NCBI GenBank assembly: GCA_963848355.1
Contig: CAWKDG010000001.1
Location: 1-64,000, forward strand
Source of the DNA: CAWKDG01 sp963848355
Lineage (GTDB): Bacteria; Actinomycetota; Acidimicrobiia; Acidimicrobiales; UBA8190
Reading direction: 5' to 3'
DNA: 64,000 bases
Both the position numbers and the translations under genes were made by a program. Shown in pieces: positions 31,589 through 39,040 of this stretch. The number at the start of each line of letters is the position of its first letter. The stretch's first letter is position 1. The notes beneath the pieces were generated by a model that saw nothing but the letters and a program-made list of their open reading frames with translations, had not been told where the DNA came from and made no database searches.

Positions 31589-33165
31589 CGGCGGCGGGCG
31601 AGCGGGCCCGGGCACGGGCCCGGCGGTGGCTTGGGTTGGCGTCCGAAGAGGCCGATACGACGCAGATGACGACGGCCCGCACGGAGGGGGGTATCGACGC
31701 TCCCCGGGCGCGCAGCCTGCTCGGTCTCTCGCTGGGCCTCGTGGGCCCGCGCGCCAACTTGGCCGTGTCCGGCGTCCTTCTCACTCTGCTCGTGTCGTCG
31801 CGGGTGTCGAGTGCCGTGGCCATTACCTTCGCCCTCACGGCCAACCGCTTCGTGGGCTGGATCGCGTATCCCGTCCTCGGTCGGGCCAGTGACCGGACGC
31901 GCAGTGTGGCCGGGCGCCGGGCGCCCTACATGGCGGCCGGCCTCTTCCTCATGGGCGCCTGCACCTGGGCCTACACCTTGGTCTCGGGATTTTGGTTCCT
32001 CGTCGTGCTCATCGTGGTGGTGAAGACGGCCAGCGTCGTGTTCGGCCTGACCAACGTGGCCGTGATTCCCGAGACCTTCGGGAAGAGCCGGACGATCAAG
32101 GCCACCGTCTTCATCGGTGTCCTCGGCGCCTTGGTCAGCCTCGTGATCAAGGGGACGGTGGTGGCCACGTGGAAGGCGAACGACCCCGCCTCGTGGAACC
32201 TCCCCTTCCGCGAGGCCGGCGCGCTGATGATGATCGTGGCCGTGGTGGTGCTCGTGCTCGTGCGCGAAGCTCCGGCGGCGCGCGAAGCCGCCGACGCCGA
32301 GCGCCGGTCACCGTCGCGGTCGTGGCGGACCGAGGTGGCCGAGATCATGTCGGGACCGAACGCCCGCGTTCTGGTGGGTGGGATCCTCGTCTTCTGGGCC
32401 GGGTTGAGCGCCACGGGGTACCTGGCCATCGTCTACTTCGAGAAGGTCCAGCACGCCGGGGCCAACGTCCAGACCGTGGCCGGCTACATCAGCGGCGTCC
32501 CCGTGGTGATGTTCGGCCTGGGCCTGGGCTATCTGCTCAGCCGGCAGCTGACGCGCAAGCAGGTGGCCGTGCTGACCCCGGCGGCGGGGACGCTGGTGTC
32601 GCTCGTGCAGTTCACCACCACCCATATCTGGCAGACGGTGGTGCTGGCCTTCGTCGGTGCGCCCCTGTTCACGGCGTTCGCCATCTCGCTCGCCCCCATG
32701 CTCCTGCAACTGCTGCCGCGCTCGGGCGGGATGGGCGAGCTGTTGGGCAAACTGGTGGCCCCCTTCAGCTTGTTCGCCGTGGCCTTCTCGTTCCTGGCCG
32801 CATGGGCCGTCGACGTCACCGGCGACTACCGGGTCATCTGGCTGTTCCCCGCCGCCGCCGGTGTGGTGCAGGCCGTCGTGATGTGCTGGCTGCGGGTCCC
32901 GCGCGGGCACGAACGCGCCGAGCTCCAGGGCCTGTTCGAGCGGATGAGCGAATCGATCCTGACCCAGGTCACCGGGCGCGACCGGTCGCTGCTGGGCGGG
33001 GTGGTGACGGCCGACGACGCCGATGCCGCATCGCTGTTCGACATGGCCCGCAACATCCTCGGGAACCCCTACGACAGCCTCCCCGGATCGGGGGACGACG
33101 GCTCCGACGAGGACGCGGGACCCACCGGGCCGGCGGCGGGCGACCCGGGGACCGACGCCGACTGA
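31585..33165 (+). CDS. Major facilitator superfamily transporter (GPH/MFS_2-like)
   Basis: 526 aa with about 12 membrane segments from residue 45 to 430, for example GPRANLAVSGVLLTLLVSSR and FWFLVVLIVVVKTASVVFGL. The loop-2/3 signature is LGRASDRTRSVAGRRAPYMA, close to the D-R-T-x-x-x-GRRRP motif of glycoside-pentoside-hexuronide type carriers. A 100-residue cytoplasmic C-terminal tail is acidic and Gly-rich. It is translationally coupled to the dienoyl-CoA reductase-like gene, so an organic acid or lipid-derived substrate is possible; the true substrate is unknown. Confidence 0.85.
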   Translation: MTAAGERARARARRWLGLASEEADTTQMTTARTEGGIDAPRARSLLGLSLGLVGPRANLAVSGVLLTLLVSSRVSSAVAITFALTANRFVGWIAYPVLGRASDRTRSVAGRRAPYMAAGLFLMGACTWAYTLVSGFWFLVVLIVVVKTASVVFGLTNVAVIPETFGKSRTIKATVFIGVLGALVSLVIKGTVVATWKANDPASWNLPFREAGALMMIVAVVVLVLVREAPAAREAADAERRSPSRSWRTEVAEIMSGPNARVLVGGILVFWAGLSATGYLAIVYFEKVQHAGANVQTVAGYISGVPVVMFGLGLGYLLSRQLTRKQVAVLTPAAGTLVSLVQFTTTHIWQTVVLAFVGAPLFTAFAISLAPMLLQLLPRSGGMGELLGKLVAPFSLFAVAFSFLAAWAVDVTGDYRVIWLFPAAAGVVQAVVMCWLRVPRGHERAELQGLFERMSESILTQVTGRDRSLLGGVVTADDADAASLFDMARNILGNPYDSLPGSGDDGSDEDAGPTGPAAGDPGTDAD

Positions 33166-33209
33166 GGATCGCTGTCCCGGCGCACCGGTGATAGGGGGCG
33201 GCCCGGGCG

Positions 33210-33215
33210 TAGCAT
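33210..33215 (+). promoter_or_regulatory. Possible -10 element (TAGCAT) of the second aldehyde dehydrogenase
   Basis: TAGCAT lies in the gap after the transporter gene, 58 bases before ATG 33274, which itself has AGGAGG. Confidence 0.4.
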
Positions 33216-33273
33216 GAGGTCGACGACCCGCGCCCGGGCTGCGTGGGCCGGTCCGAACCAGGAGGAGGCCGCC

Positions 33274-34692
33274 ATGAAGGTCCGGGACAAGCTGTACATC
33301 GACGGTGCGTGGGTGCCCTCGACGGGTACGGGAACGCTCGACGTCGTCAACTCGACGACCGAGGAGGTCATGGGGAGCGTCCCCGAGGGGACACCCGAGG
33401 ACGTGGACCGGGCGGTGAAGGCGGCCGCTGCCGCCTTTCCGGCATGGTCGGCGACGTCGGCCGAGGAGCGGAGCAAGACCCTGGCGCGGGTCCAGGAGGG
33501 GCTCTCGGCCCGGACCGAGGAGATCGCCACCCTGATCGCCCAAGAGGTGGGGATGCCCTTCACCTTGTCGAACCTCATCCAGGTCGGGCTGCCCGTCATG
33601 AGCTTCGCCACCGCCGCGGCGCTGGCCACCGACTTCGCCTTCGAGGAGCCGATGGGTTCCTCCCTCATCGTGCGCGAGCCCATCGGGGTGGTCGGTGCCA
33701 TCACGCCGTGGAACTATCCGCTGCACCAGATCGCGGCCAAGGTGGCACCGGCGTTGGCCGTGGGGTGCACGGTCGTCCTGAAGCCGAGTGAGGTGGCCCC
33801 GCTGAACGCCTTCATCCTGGCCGAGATCCTCGACGAGGTGGGACTCCCGCCCGGCGTCTTCAACCTCGTCACCGGGGTCGGGCCGGTGGTGGGGGAGGCC
33901 ATCGCCTCGCACCCGCTCGTCGACATGGTGTCGTTCACGGGATCGACGCGTGCGGGCAAGCGGGTGATGCAGCTGGCGGCCGAGAGCGTGAAGCGCGTGG
34001 CTCTGGAGCTCGGCGGCAAGTCGCCCAACGTCATCCTGGAGGACGCCGACCTGGACGCGGCCGTGCCCGCCGGCGTGGCCGCCGCCTATATGAACTCGGG
34101 CCAGACGTGTTCGGCACTCACCCGGATGATCGTTCCCCGGTCGCGCCTGGCCGAAGTGGAGGAACTGGCCGTGAAGACGGCGGAGACGTACACCACGGGC
34201 GATCCCTTCGAGGCCTCCACCCGGCTCGGCCCCCTGGTCTCGGCCACGCAACGCGAACGTGTGCGCGGCTATATCCACAAGGGGGTCTCCGAGGGGGCCA
34301 AGCTCCTCACCGGCGGTGCCGACTCCCCCGAGGGTCTCGACGCCGGGTACTTCGTGCGCCCCACCGTCTTCTCCGACGTGACCACGGACATGACGATCGC
34401 CCAGGAGGAGATCTTCGGGCCGGTGCTGTCGATCATGCCCTACGACACGGAGGATGAGGCCATCCGGATCGCCAACGACACCGTCTACGGCCTGGCCGGA
34501 GGGGTGTGGGCGGGGGACAAGGAGCACGCCGAGCGCGTGGCCCGGCAGGTGCGGGCCGGCCAGGTGGAGGTGAATGGCGGAGGATTCAACGCCACGGCGC
34601 CGTTCGGTGGCTACAAGCAGTCGGGTATCGGGCGTGAGCTCGGGCGCTTCGGACTGGAGGAATTCCTCGAGGTGAAGTCCCTGCAACGCTGA
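33274..34692 (+). CDS. NAD(P)-dependent aldehyde dehydrogenase
   Basis: 472 aa, intact. Start ATG 33274 follows AGGAGG. Motifs: MKVRDKLYIDGAWVPSTGTG, VGAITPWNYPLHQIAAKVAP, NLVTGVGPVVGEAIASHPLV, FTGSTRAGKRVMQLAAESVK, catalytic-base motif RVALELGGKSPNVILEDADL, nucleophile Cys in MNSGQTCSALTRMIVP, and EEIFGPVLSIMPYDTEDEAI with FGGYKQSGIGREL. Of the betaine/medium-chain aldehyde dehydrogenase class; the substrate is not determinable. It shares the N-terminal layout of the broken gene at 2442. Confidence 0.92.
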   Translation: MKVRDKLYIDGAWVPSTGTGTLDVVNSTTEEVMGSVPEGTPEDVDRAVKAAAAAFPAWSATSAEERSKTLARVQEGLSARTEEIATLIAQEVGMPFTLSNLIQVGLPVMSFATAAALATDFAFEEPMGSSLIVREPIGVVGAITPWNYPLHQIAAKVAPALAVGCTVVLKPSEVAPLNAFILAEILDEVGLPPGVFNLVTGVGPVVGEAIASHPLVDMVSFTGSTRAGKRVMQLAAESVKRVALELGGKSPNVILEDADLDAAVPAGVAAAYMNSGQTCSALTRMIVPRSRLAEVEELAVKTAETYTTGDPFEASTRLGPLVSATQRERVRGYIHKGVSEGAKLLTGGADSPEGLDAGYFVRPTVFSDVTTDMTIAQEEIFGPVLSIMPYDTEDEAIRIANDTVYGLAGGVWAGDKEHAERVARQVRAGQVEVNGGGFNATAPFGGYKQSGIGRELGRFGLEEFLEVKSLQR

Positions 34693-34714
34693 ACACGACG
34701 ATGGCCCCGGTCGG

Positions 34715-35596
34715 ATGGCTCGGGCCGGCGTGGAACACTCACCCGGGGGCGCCGTGGAAGGGCGAGACGAAACGGTGCACGACCCGGTCCCGGGACCGCT
34801 GTCGCAGGCCCCGCGGCTGGTCGTCAAGGCGGGACGGCGCCTCACCGCAGATCTGAGGCGGTGGCCCGACTTCGTCATCATCGGCGCGCAGCGGGCGGGG
34901 ACGACGTCGCTGTACGACTGGCTCGTCGAGCACCCGCGCGTCGGAGCACCGCGCTCGAAGGAAGTGCACTACTTCGACATCAAGTACGGCGCCACCGAGC
35001 GTTGGTACCGGTCCAACTTTCCCTTGCGCCGTTCCGGTCGGATGACGGGCGAGGCCTCGCCCTACATGCTCTTCCATCCCCTCGCACCCGAGCGCGCCGC
35101 CCGTGACCTCCCGGCCACGACGAAGTTCATCGTGCTCCTGCGCGAGCCCGTGCAGCGCGCCATCTCCGCTTATTGGCTCAACCGCCAGGAGGACACCGAG
35201 AGGAAACCGTTCCGCGACGCCATCGAGGCCGAGGAGCAGCGGCTGGCCGGCCAGGACGAGCTCGTGCGGCGCGGGGAGCGGAGCAAGAGACACCAGTTCT
35301 ACTCCTACGTCGCCCGGGGCCGTTACGCCGAGCAGCTGCAACGGTGGTTCAGTCACGTCGACCGCGATCGCCTGCTCGTCGTGACGAGCGAGGACCTGTT
35401 CTCCTCACCGGCCACCGCCGCCGAGATCCTGGCCTGGCTCGACCTCCCCGCCTTCGACCGGCCCTTCCCGCAGGCCAACGCCGCCTCGCGCCACGCCGAC
35501 GCCGACGCCGACGTCGTCGCCGCCCTCCGCCGCCGTTTCGAGCCGTACAACCGGGAGCTCGAGGAGCTCCTAGGGCGGCAGCTGTGGAGGTCGTGA
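34715..35596 (+). CDS. Sulfotransferase (heparan/NodH-type fold)
   Basis: 293 aa. The PAPS 5'-phosphosulfate loop is DFVIIGAQRAGTTSLYDWLV (residues about 50-70), then KEVHYFDIKYGATERWYRSN, the 3'-phosphate motif FIVLLREPVQRAISAYWLNR and RYAEQLQRWFSHVDRDRLLV with LVVTSEDLFSSPATAAEILA, as in Sulfotransfer_1 proteins. It would transfer sulfate from PAPS to a sugar or small acceptor. A GC-rich run of Asp/Ala codons lies near the end (HADADADVV). The ATG 34715 start is not marked by a strong ribosome-binding site; an in-frame GTG a few codons later is an alternative. Confidence 0.85.
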   Translation: MARAGVEHSPGGAVEGRDETVHDPVPGPLSQAPRLVVKAGRRLTADLRRWPDFVIIGAQRAGTTSLYDWLVEHPRVGAPRSKEVHYFDIKYGATERWYRSNFPLRRSGRMTGEASPYMLFHPLAPERAARDLPATTKFIVLLREPVQRAISAYWLNRQEDTERKPFRDAIEAEEQRLAGQDELVRRGERSKRHQFYSYVARGRYAEQLQRWFSHVDRDRLLVVTSEDLFSSPATAAEILAWLDLPAFDRPFPQANAASRHADADADVVAALRRRFEPYNRELEELLGRQLWRS

Positions 35597-35665
35597 CCGG
35601 GTCCGCCGTGAGACGACCCCTCGGGGGATCCCTCATGGCGGGTTGCTCTGGACAAGCGACCGATT

Positions 35666-35677
35666 ACGATATATCGT
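35666..35677. promoter_or_regulatory. 12-bp palindrome, probable PadR operator
   Basis: ACGATATATCGT is perfectly symmetric and AT-rich in a very GC-rich region, 62 bases before the chosen PadR start. PadR-family regulators commonly bind such ATAT-centred palindromes at their own promoter. Confidence 0.6.
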
Positions 35678-35738
35678 GATCAATCAGAACATGTCGGCGA
35701 TCCACGAGGGGTCGACGGCGAAAGGTCCGGGAGGATCC

Positions 35739-36305
35739 ATGCACAGAGACAGAACGAACGAACGACAGATGCGGGGCCCGAGGCGCCGCGAGATCGGCCA
35801 CGACCTGCTGGCCGAGCGGGCGGCCGAGTGGGGCGGAGGAGCGTGGCGCGGCGGCCACCGGCGCATGCGGCGCGGCGACATTCGCACGGCCCTGCTGGTG
35901 GCGCTGGGTGACGGGCCGGCCCACGGCTACGAGCTCATCAACCGGCTCGAGGAGAAGAGCGGAGGCGCCTGGCGCCCGAGCCCGGGTTCGGTCTACCCGA
36001 CCCTGCAGCTCTTCGAGGACGAGGGACTCGTGAAGGCCGAGGAGCGCGACGGCAAGCGCGTCTTCGCCCTCACCGACGCCGGTCGCGCCGCCGCCGCCGA
36101 GCGCGTCGAGCAGCACGGGGCGACGCCGTGGGAGACCGAACCCGAGGGTGACACGCCCAACCGGGCGCTGCGCAAGGCGGCGGCCCAGCTCTTCGCCGCA
36201 GCCAAGCAGGTGGCGCAGACGGCCGACACGGCCCAGATCGATCGCGCCGCCACGGCCATCCGAGCCGCCAGCAAGGAGCTCTACCAGATCCTCTCCGAGG
36301 ACTGA
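35739..36305 (+). CDS. PadR-family transcriptional regulator
   Basis: 188 aa from ATG 35739, chosen because GGGAGG lies eight bases upstream and because an earlier in-frame TTG (35643) would place the operator palindrome inside the gene. A Gly/Arg-rich N-terminal stretch precedes the winged helix: RRGDIRTALLVALGDGPAHG, YELINRLEEKSGGAWRPSPG, SVYPTLQLFEDEGLVKAEER and GKRVFALTDAGRAAAAE, followed by a C-terminal helix pair used for dimerisation. It is likely autoregulated. The neighbours do not reveal a clear efflux target, although the MFS carrier is about 2.5 kb upstream. Confidence 0.87.
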   Translation: MHRDRTNERQMRGPRRREIGHDLLAERAAEWGGGAWRGGHRRMRRGDIRTALLVALGDGPAHGYELINRLEEKSGGAWRPSPGSVYPTLQLFEDEGLVKAEERDGKRVFALTDAGRAAAAERVEQHGATPWETEPEGDTPNRALRKAAAQLFAAAKQVAQTADTAQIDRAATAIRAASKELYQILSED

Positions 36306-36330
36306 CCGCCGTTACGCCCTATGGCCGGCA

Positions 36331-37104
36331 CTACGCCCCCATGGCATGCACCCCGCCGTCCACGTGCACCATTTCGCCCGTGGTGGCGGGGAACCAGTCC
36401 GACAGCAGAGCCACACAGGCTCGGGCCACGGGCTCGGCGTCGGTGACGTCCCAACCGAGCGGGGCCCGTTCACCCCACGTCGCCTCGAAGGCGGCGAAGC
36501 TGGGGATGGACTTGGCCGCCATGGTGCGGACCGGGCCCGCCGCCACCAGGTTGACGCGCACGCCGTCGGGCCCCAGATCGCGCGCCAGATACCGCGACAG
36601 CGATTCGAGCGCCGCCTTGGCCACGCCCATCCAGTCGTAGGCGGGCCAGGCCACGCGGGCGTCGAAGTCGAGGCTCACCACCGACGACCGGCCGGCGGCG
36701 GAGAGGAGCGGGCGCAGGGCGCCGACGAGAGCCTTCAACGAGTAGGCCGAGATCTCGAGGGCCACGGCGACGTCGTCCCACTCGGCGCGCAGGATGTCGC
36801 CACCCAGGCAGTCGGGGGGGGCGAAGCCGATGGCGTGGAGGAGGCCGTCGAGTCGCCCCCACCTTTGGGTGAGCTCGGCCGCCGCCGCGTCGAGCTGATC
36901 GGTGCTGGTGACGTCGATCTCGAGGACGTCGACCGGTCGGGGAAGTTTGCGCGCCACGCGGCGGGTCAGTGACAGGCCCCGGCCGGCGCCCGAGAGGACG
37001 AGGTCGGCTCCCTCCTCCTGGGCCAGCCTCGCCACGGCGAAGGCGAGAGACGCGTCGGTCAGGACGCCGGTGATCAAGATCCGCTTACCGTCGAGGAGTC
37101 CCAC
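36331..37104 (-). CDS. fabI: Enoyl-[acyl-carrier-protein] reductase (NADH), FabI/InhA type
   Basis: 257 aa. Last step of fatty acid elongation in FAS II. GTG 37104 sits eight bases after minus-strand TAGGGT, indicating a leaderless start. Motifs: LLDGKRILITGVLTDASLAF (NADH-binding, FabI style), LLHAIGFAPPDCLGG, the Tyr-x6-Lys catalytic pair in PAYDWMGVAKAALESLSRYL, RVNLVAAGPVRTMAAKSIPS and the end TTGEMVHVDGGVHAMGA. The layout is close to mycobacterial InhA. It is divergent from npdG. Confidence 0.9.
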   Translation of the reverse strand: MGLLDGKRILITGVLTDASLAFAVARLAQEEGADLVLSGAGRGLSLTRRVARKLPRPVDVLEIDVTSTDQLDAAAAELTQRWGRLDGLLHAIGFAPPDCLGGDILRAEWDDVAVALEISAYSLKALVGALRPLLSAAGRSSVVSLDFDARVAWPAYDWMGVAKAALESLSRYLARDLGPDGVRVNLVAAGPVRTMAAKSIPSFAAFEATWGERAPLGWDVTDAEPVARACVALLSDWFPATTGEMVHVDGGVHAMGA

Positions 37105-37112
37105 GGCCCCGG

Positions 37113-37118
37113 ACCCTA
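37113..37118 (-). promoter_or_regulatory. -10 element (TAGGGT) giving a leaderless fabI start
   Basis: Minus-strand TAGGGT ends eight bases before GTG 37104 and selects this start over an in-frame upstream extension (to 37164) that has no coding character. Confidence 0.55.
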
Positions 37119-37175
37119 TCCGCGGTGCCCTTCGGGGTGGCTGGCCCCCGGGCGCAGTGTGCAAAGGTTGTCACC

Positions 37176-37871
37176 GTGCGCGTCGGGATCCTCGGAGGTA
37201 CCGGCCCCCTCGGTCGGGGTCTGGCGCTGCGGCTGGCCGCGGCGGGAACACCGGTGACCTTGGGGTCGCGCGAACCCGAGCGCGCCGCGTCGGTGGCCGA
37301 CGAGATCCGCCGGGCGTGGCCCGATCACGTCCTGGCCATCGACGGTGCCGGCAACGCCGGCGCCGGGGAGAGCGACGTCGTCGTCATGGCCACGCCGTGG
37401 GAGGCGGCCGTGGCCACCGTGGCCGAGATCGAAGAGCTCCTGCGGGACAAGGTGGTCGTGTCCGTGGCCAACGCCCTTGTTCGTGAAGGGCGCGAGATGC
37501 TGGCCGTGATACCCCCGCGCGGTTCGGTGGCGGCGTCGGTCCAGGCCACGTTGCCCCGGTCCCTGGTGGCGGCGACCGGACACCATCTGCCGGCCCACGT
37601 CCTGGAAGACCTGGGCCGCAGCCTGGTGGCCGACGTGCTCGTGTGCTCGGACCACCGGCAGGCCACCGAGACGGCCATGGCCCTCATGGGCCAGATCCCC
37701 GGGGTGCGGCCACTCGACGCCGGAGGCCTGGCTCAGGCGGCGACCATCGAGGCGTTCACGGCGGTGCTGGTGGGCCTGAACATCCGCTACAAGGGGCAGA
37801 GCACGCTGGCGTTGGCGGGCCTGGACGGCAACAGCCGCGTGCCGGGGCGGACGGCGGCGGCCCCGTCGTGA
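37176..37871 (+). CDS. npdG: NADPH:F420 oxidoreductase-like protein
   Basis: 231 aa. Reduces or oxidises coenzyme F420 with NADP(H). The N-terminal Rossmann motif is VRVGILGGTGPLGRGLALRL, the NADP phosphate motif TLGSREPERAASVADEI, then VVVMATPWEAAVATVAEI, and the C-terminal part LVCSDHRQATETAMALMGQI with GGLAQAATIEAFTAVLVGLN matches the NPDR family. GTG 37176 follows an AAGGTT box; no strong ribosome-binding site is seen. Its TGA overlaps the ATG of mshC (TGATG). The deazaflavin reductase at 9738 supports F420 use. Confidence 0.85.
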   Translation: MRVGILGGTGPLGRGLALRLAAAGTPVTLGSREPERAASVADEIRRAWPDHVLAIDGAGNAGAGESDVVVMATPWEAAVATVAEIEELLRDKVVVSVANALVREGREMLAVIPPRGSVAASVQATLPRSLVAATGHHLPAHVLEDLGRSLVADVLVCSDHRQATETAMALMGQIPGVRPLDAGGLAQAATIEAFTAVLVGLNIRYKGQSTLALAGLDGNSRVPGRTAAAPS

Positions 37872-38983
37872 TGCGCCTCTTCGACACGGCCCGTCGTCGA
37901 GTGGTGCCGTTCGAGCCGGGGCCGGTGGTCACCATGTACTCGTGCGGCATCACGCCGTACGACAGCGCCCACATGGGTCACGTGCAGGTGTATTTGACCT
38001 TCGACCTCCTGCAGCGTCGCCTGCGCGATGCCGGGCACGAGACGAGACTGGTGCGCAACGTCACCGACGTGGACGACGACATCCTGCGCCGGGCCCGGGA
38101 GCTCGGTGTGCACTACCTCGACCTGGCCGCCGAGGAGATGGCCCGCTTCGATGCCGCCATGCTCGGCATCGGGCTCCTTCCCGTCTACCGCGAGCCGCGG
38201 GCCACCTCGGCGATCCCCGACATCCTCTCCCTCGTCGGGGCCGTCCTCGACGCCGGGCATGCCTATGAGGCGGGCGGGGCCGTGTACTTCGACGTGTCCT
38301 CCTTCGCTGCTTTCGGGCAGGTGAGCCACCTGTCGCGCGCCGAGATGCTGGTGCTGGCGGCCGAACGCGGAGGCAAGCCCGACGATCCGAACAAGCGCGA
38401 CCCGCTCGACTTCGTGCTCTGGCAGCCGTCGGCCCCCGACGAGCCGGCGTGGCAGTCGCGCTGGGGCCCGGGTCGGCCCGGGTGGCACATCGAGTGCTCG
38501 GCCCTGGCCATGCGCGAGCTGGGCGACACCATCGATCTGCACGGAGGGGGACGCGACCTGATCTTTCCCCATCACGAATGCGAGACGGCCCAGTCGGAGT
38601 CGGTGACGGGCAAGACGTTCTGCCGACACTGGTTCCACGTCGGGATGGTCGGCCTCGACGGAACGAAGATGTCGAAGTCTCTCGGCAATCTCGTCTTCGT
38701 GGGCGACCTGCTGAAGGAATGGGAACCCATGGCCGTCCGCCTGGCGCTACTCGAGCACCACTACCGCGCCGACTGGGAGTGGGAGGAGGCGGGACTGGGA
38801 CGCGCCGCCGGACGGCTCGAACGCTGGCGGGCCGCCGGCGACGGCACCGGCGGTGTCGAGGCGGTGCGTCGGCGTCTCGACGACGACCTCGACGCTCCCG
38901 GCGCCCTGGTGGCGCTGGACGAAGCGGCCGCCACCGGTGCCGGCGTGTCGCAGGGGGCCGCCCTCCTGGGCGTTACCCTGTGA
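37871..38983 (+). CDS. mshC: Cysteine:GlcN-inositol ligase of mycothiol synthesis (MshC)
   Basis: 370 aa. ATP-dependent ligation of Cys to GlcN-Ins, a paralogue of cysteinyl-tRNA synthetase. The MshC-specific YSCGITPYDSAHMGHVQVYL replaces the CysRS CGPTVYD motif; HMGH is the HIGH motif. Zinc ligands are in YSCGI, WHIECSALAMREL and FPHHECETAQ, and KMSKS is in DGTKMSKSLGNLVFVGDLL. The protein lacks the C-terminal anticodon domain of CysRS. It indicates that this actinobacterium makes mycothiol. Co-directional with npdG and thrS. Confidence 0.87.
   Translation: MRLFDTARRRVVPFEPGPVVTMYSCGITPYDSAHMGHVQVYLTFDLLQRRLRDAGHETRLVRNVTDVDDDILRRARELGVHYLDLAAEEMARFDAAMLGIGLLPVYREPRATSAIPDILSLVGAVLDAGHAYEAGGAVYFDVSSFAAFGQVSHLSRAEMLVLAAERGGKPDDPNKRDPLDFVLWQPSAPDEPAWQSRWGPGRPGWHIECSALAMRELGDTIDLHGGGRDLIFPHHECETAQSESVTGKTFCRHWFHVGMVGLDGTKMSKSLGNLVFVGDLLKEWEPMAVRLALLEHHYRADWEWEEAGLGRAAGRLERWRAAGDGTGGVEAVRRRLDDDLDAPGALVALDEAAATGAGVSQGAALLGVTL
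38974..38979 (+). promoter_or_regulatory. Possible -10 element (TACCCT) for thrS
   Basis: TACCCT overlaps the 3' end of mshC. A transcript from here would have a leader of about 55 bases before ATG 39041. Confidence 0.3.
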
Positions 38984-39040
38984 CCTCCGACTGATCGCCG
39001 AGGTGTGCGCCCGGCGCCACGACCACCGAGGGAACCCACG

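Noticed and set aside
32308..34881. 857-codon minus-strand frame opposite the MFS carrier and second aldehyde dehydrogenase
   Set aside because: Antisense to two genes with full motif sets; composition is of the usual GC-shadow type.
35500..35520. GCCGAC repeats in the sulfotransferase gene as a possible microsatellite
   Set aside because: Only about three Ala-Asp codon pairs, explained by coding of a short (Ala-Asp) stretch.
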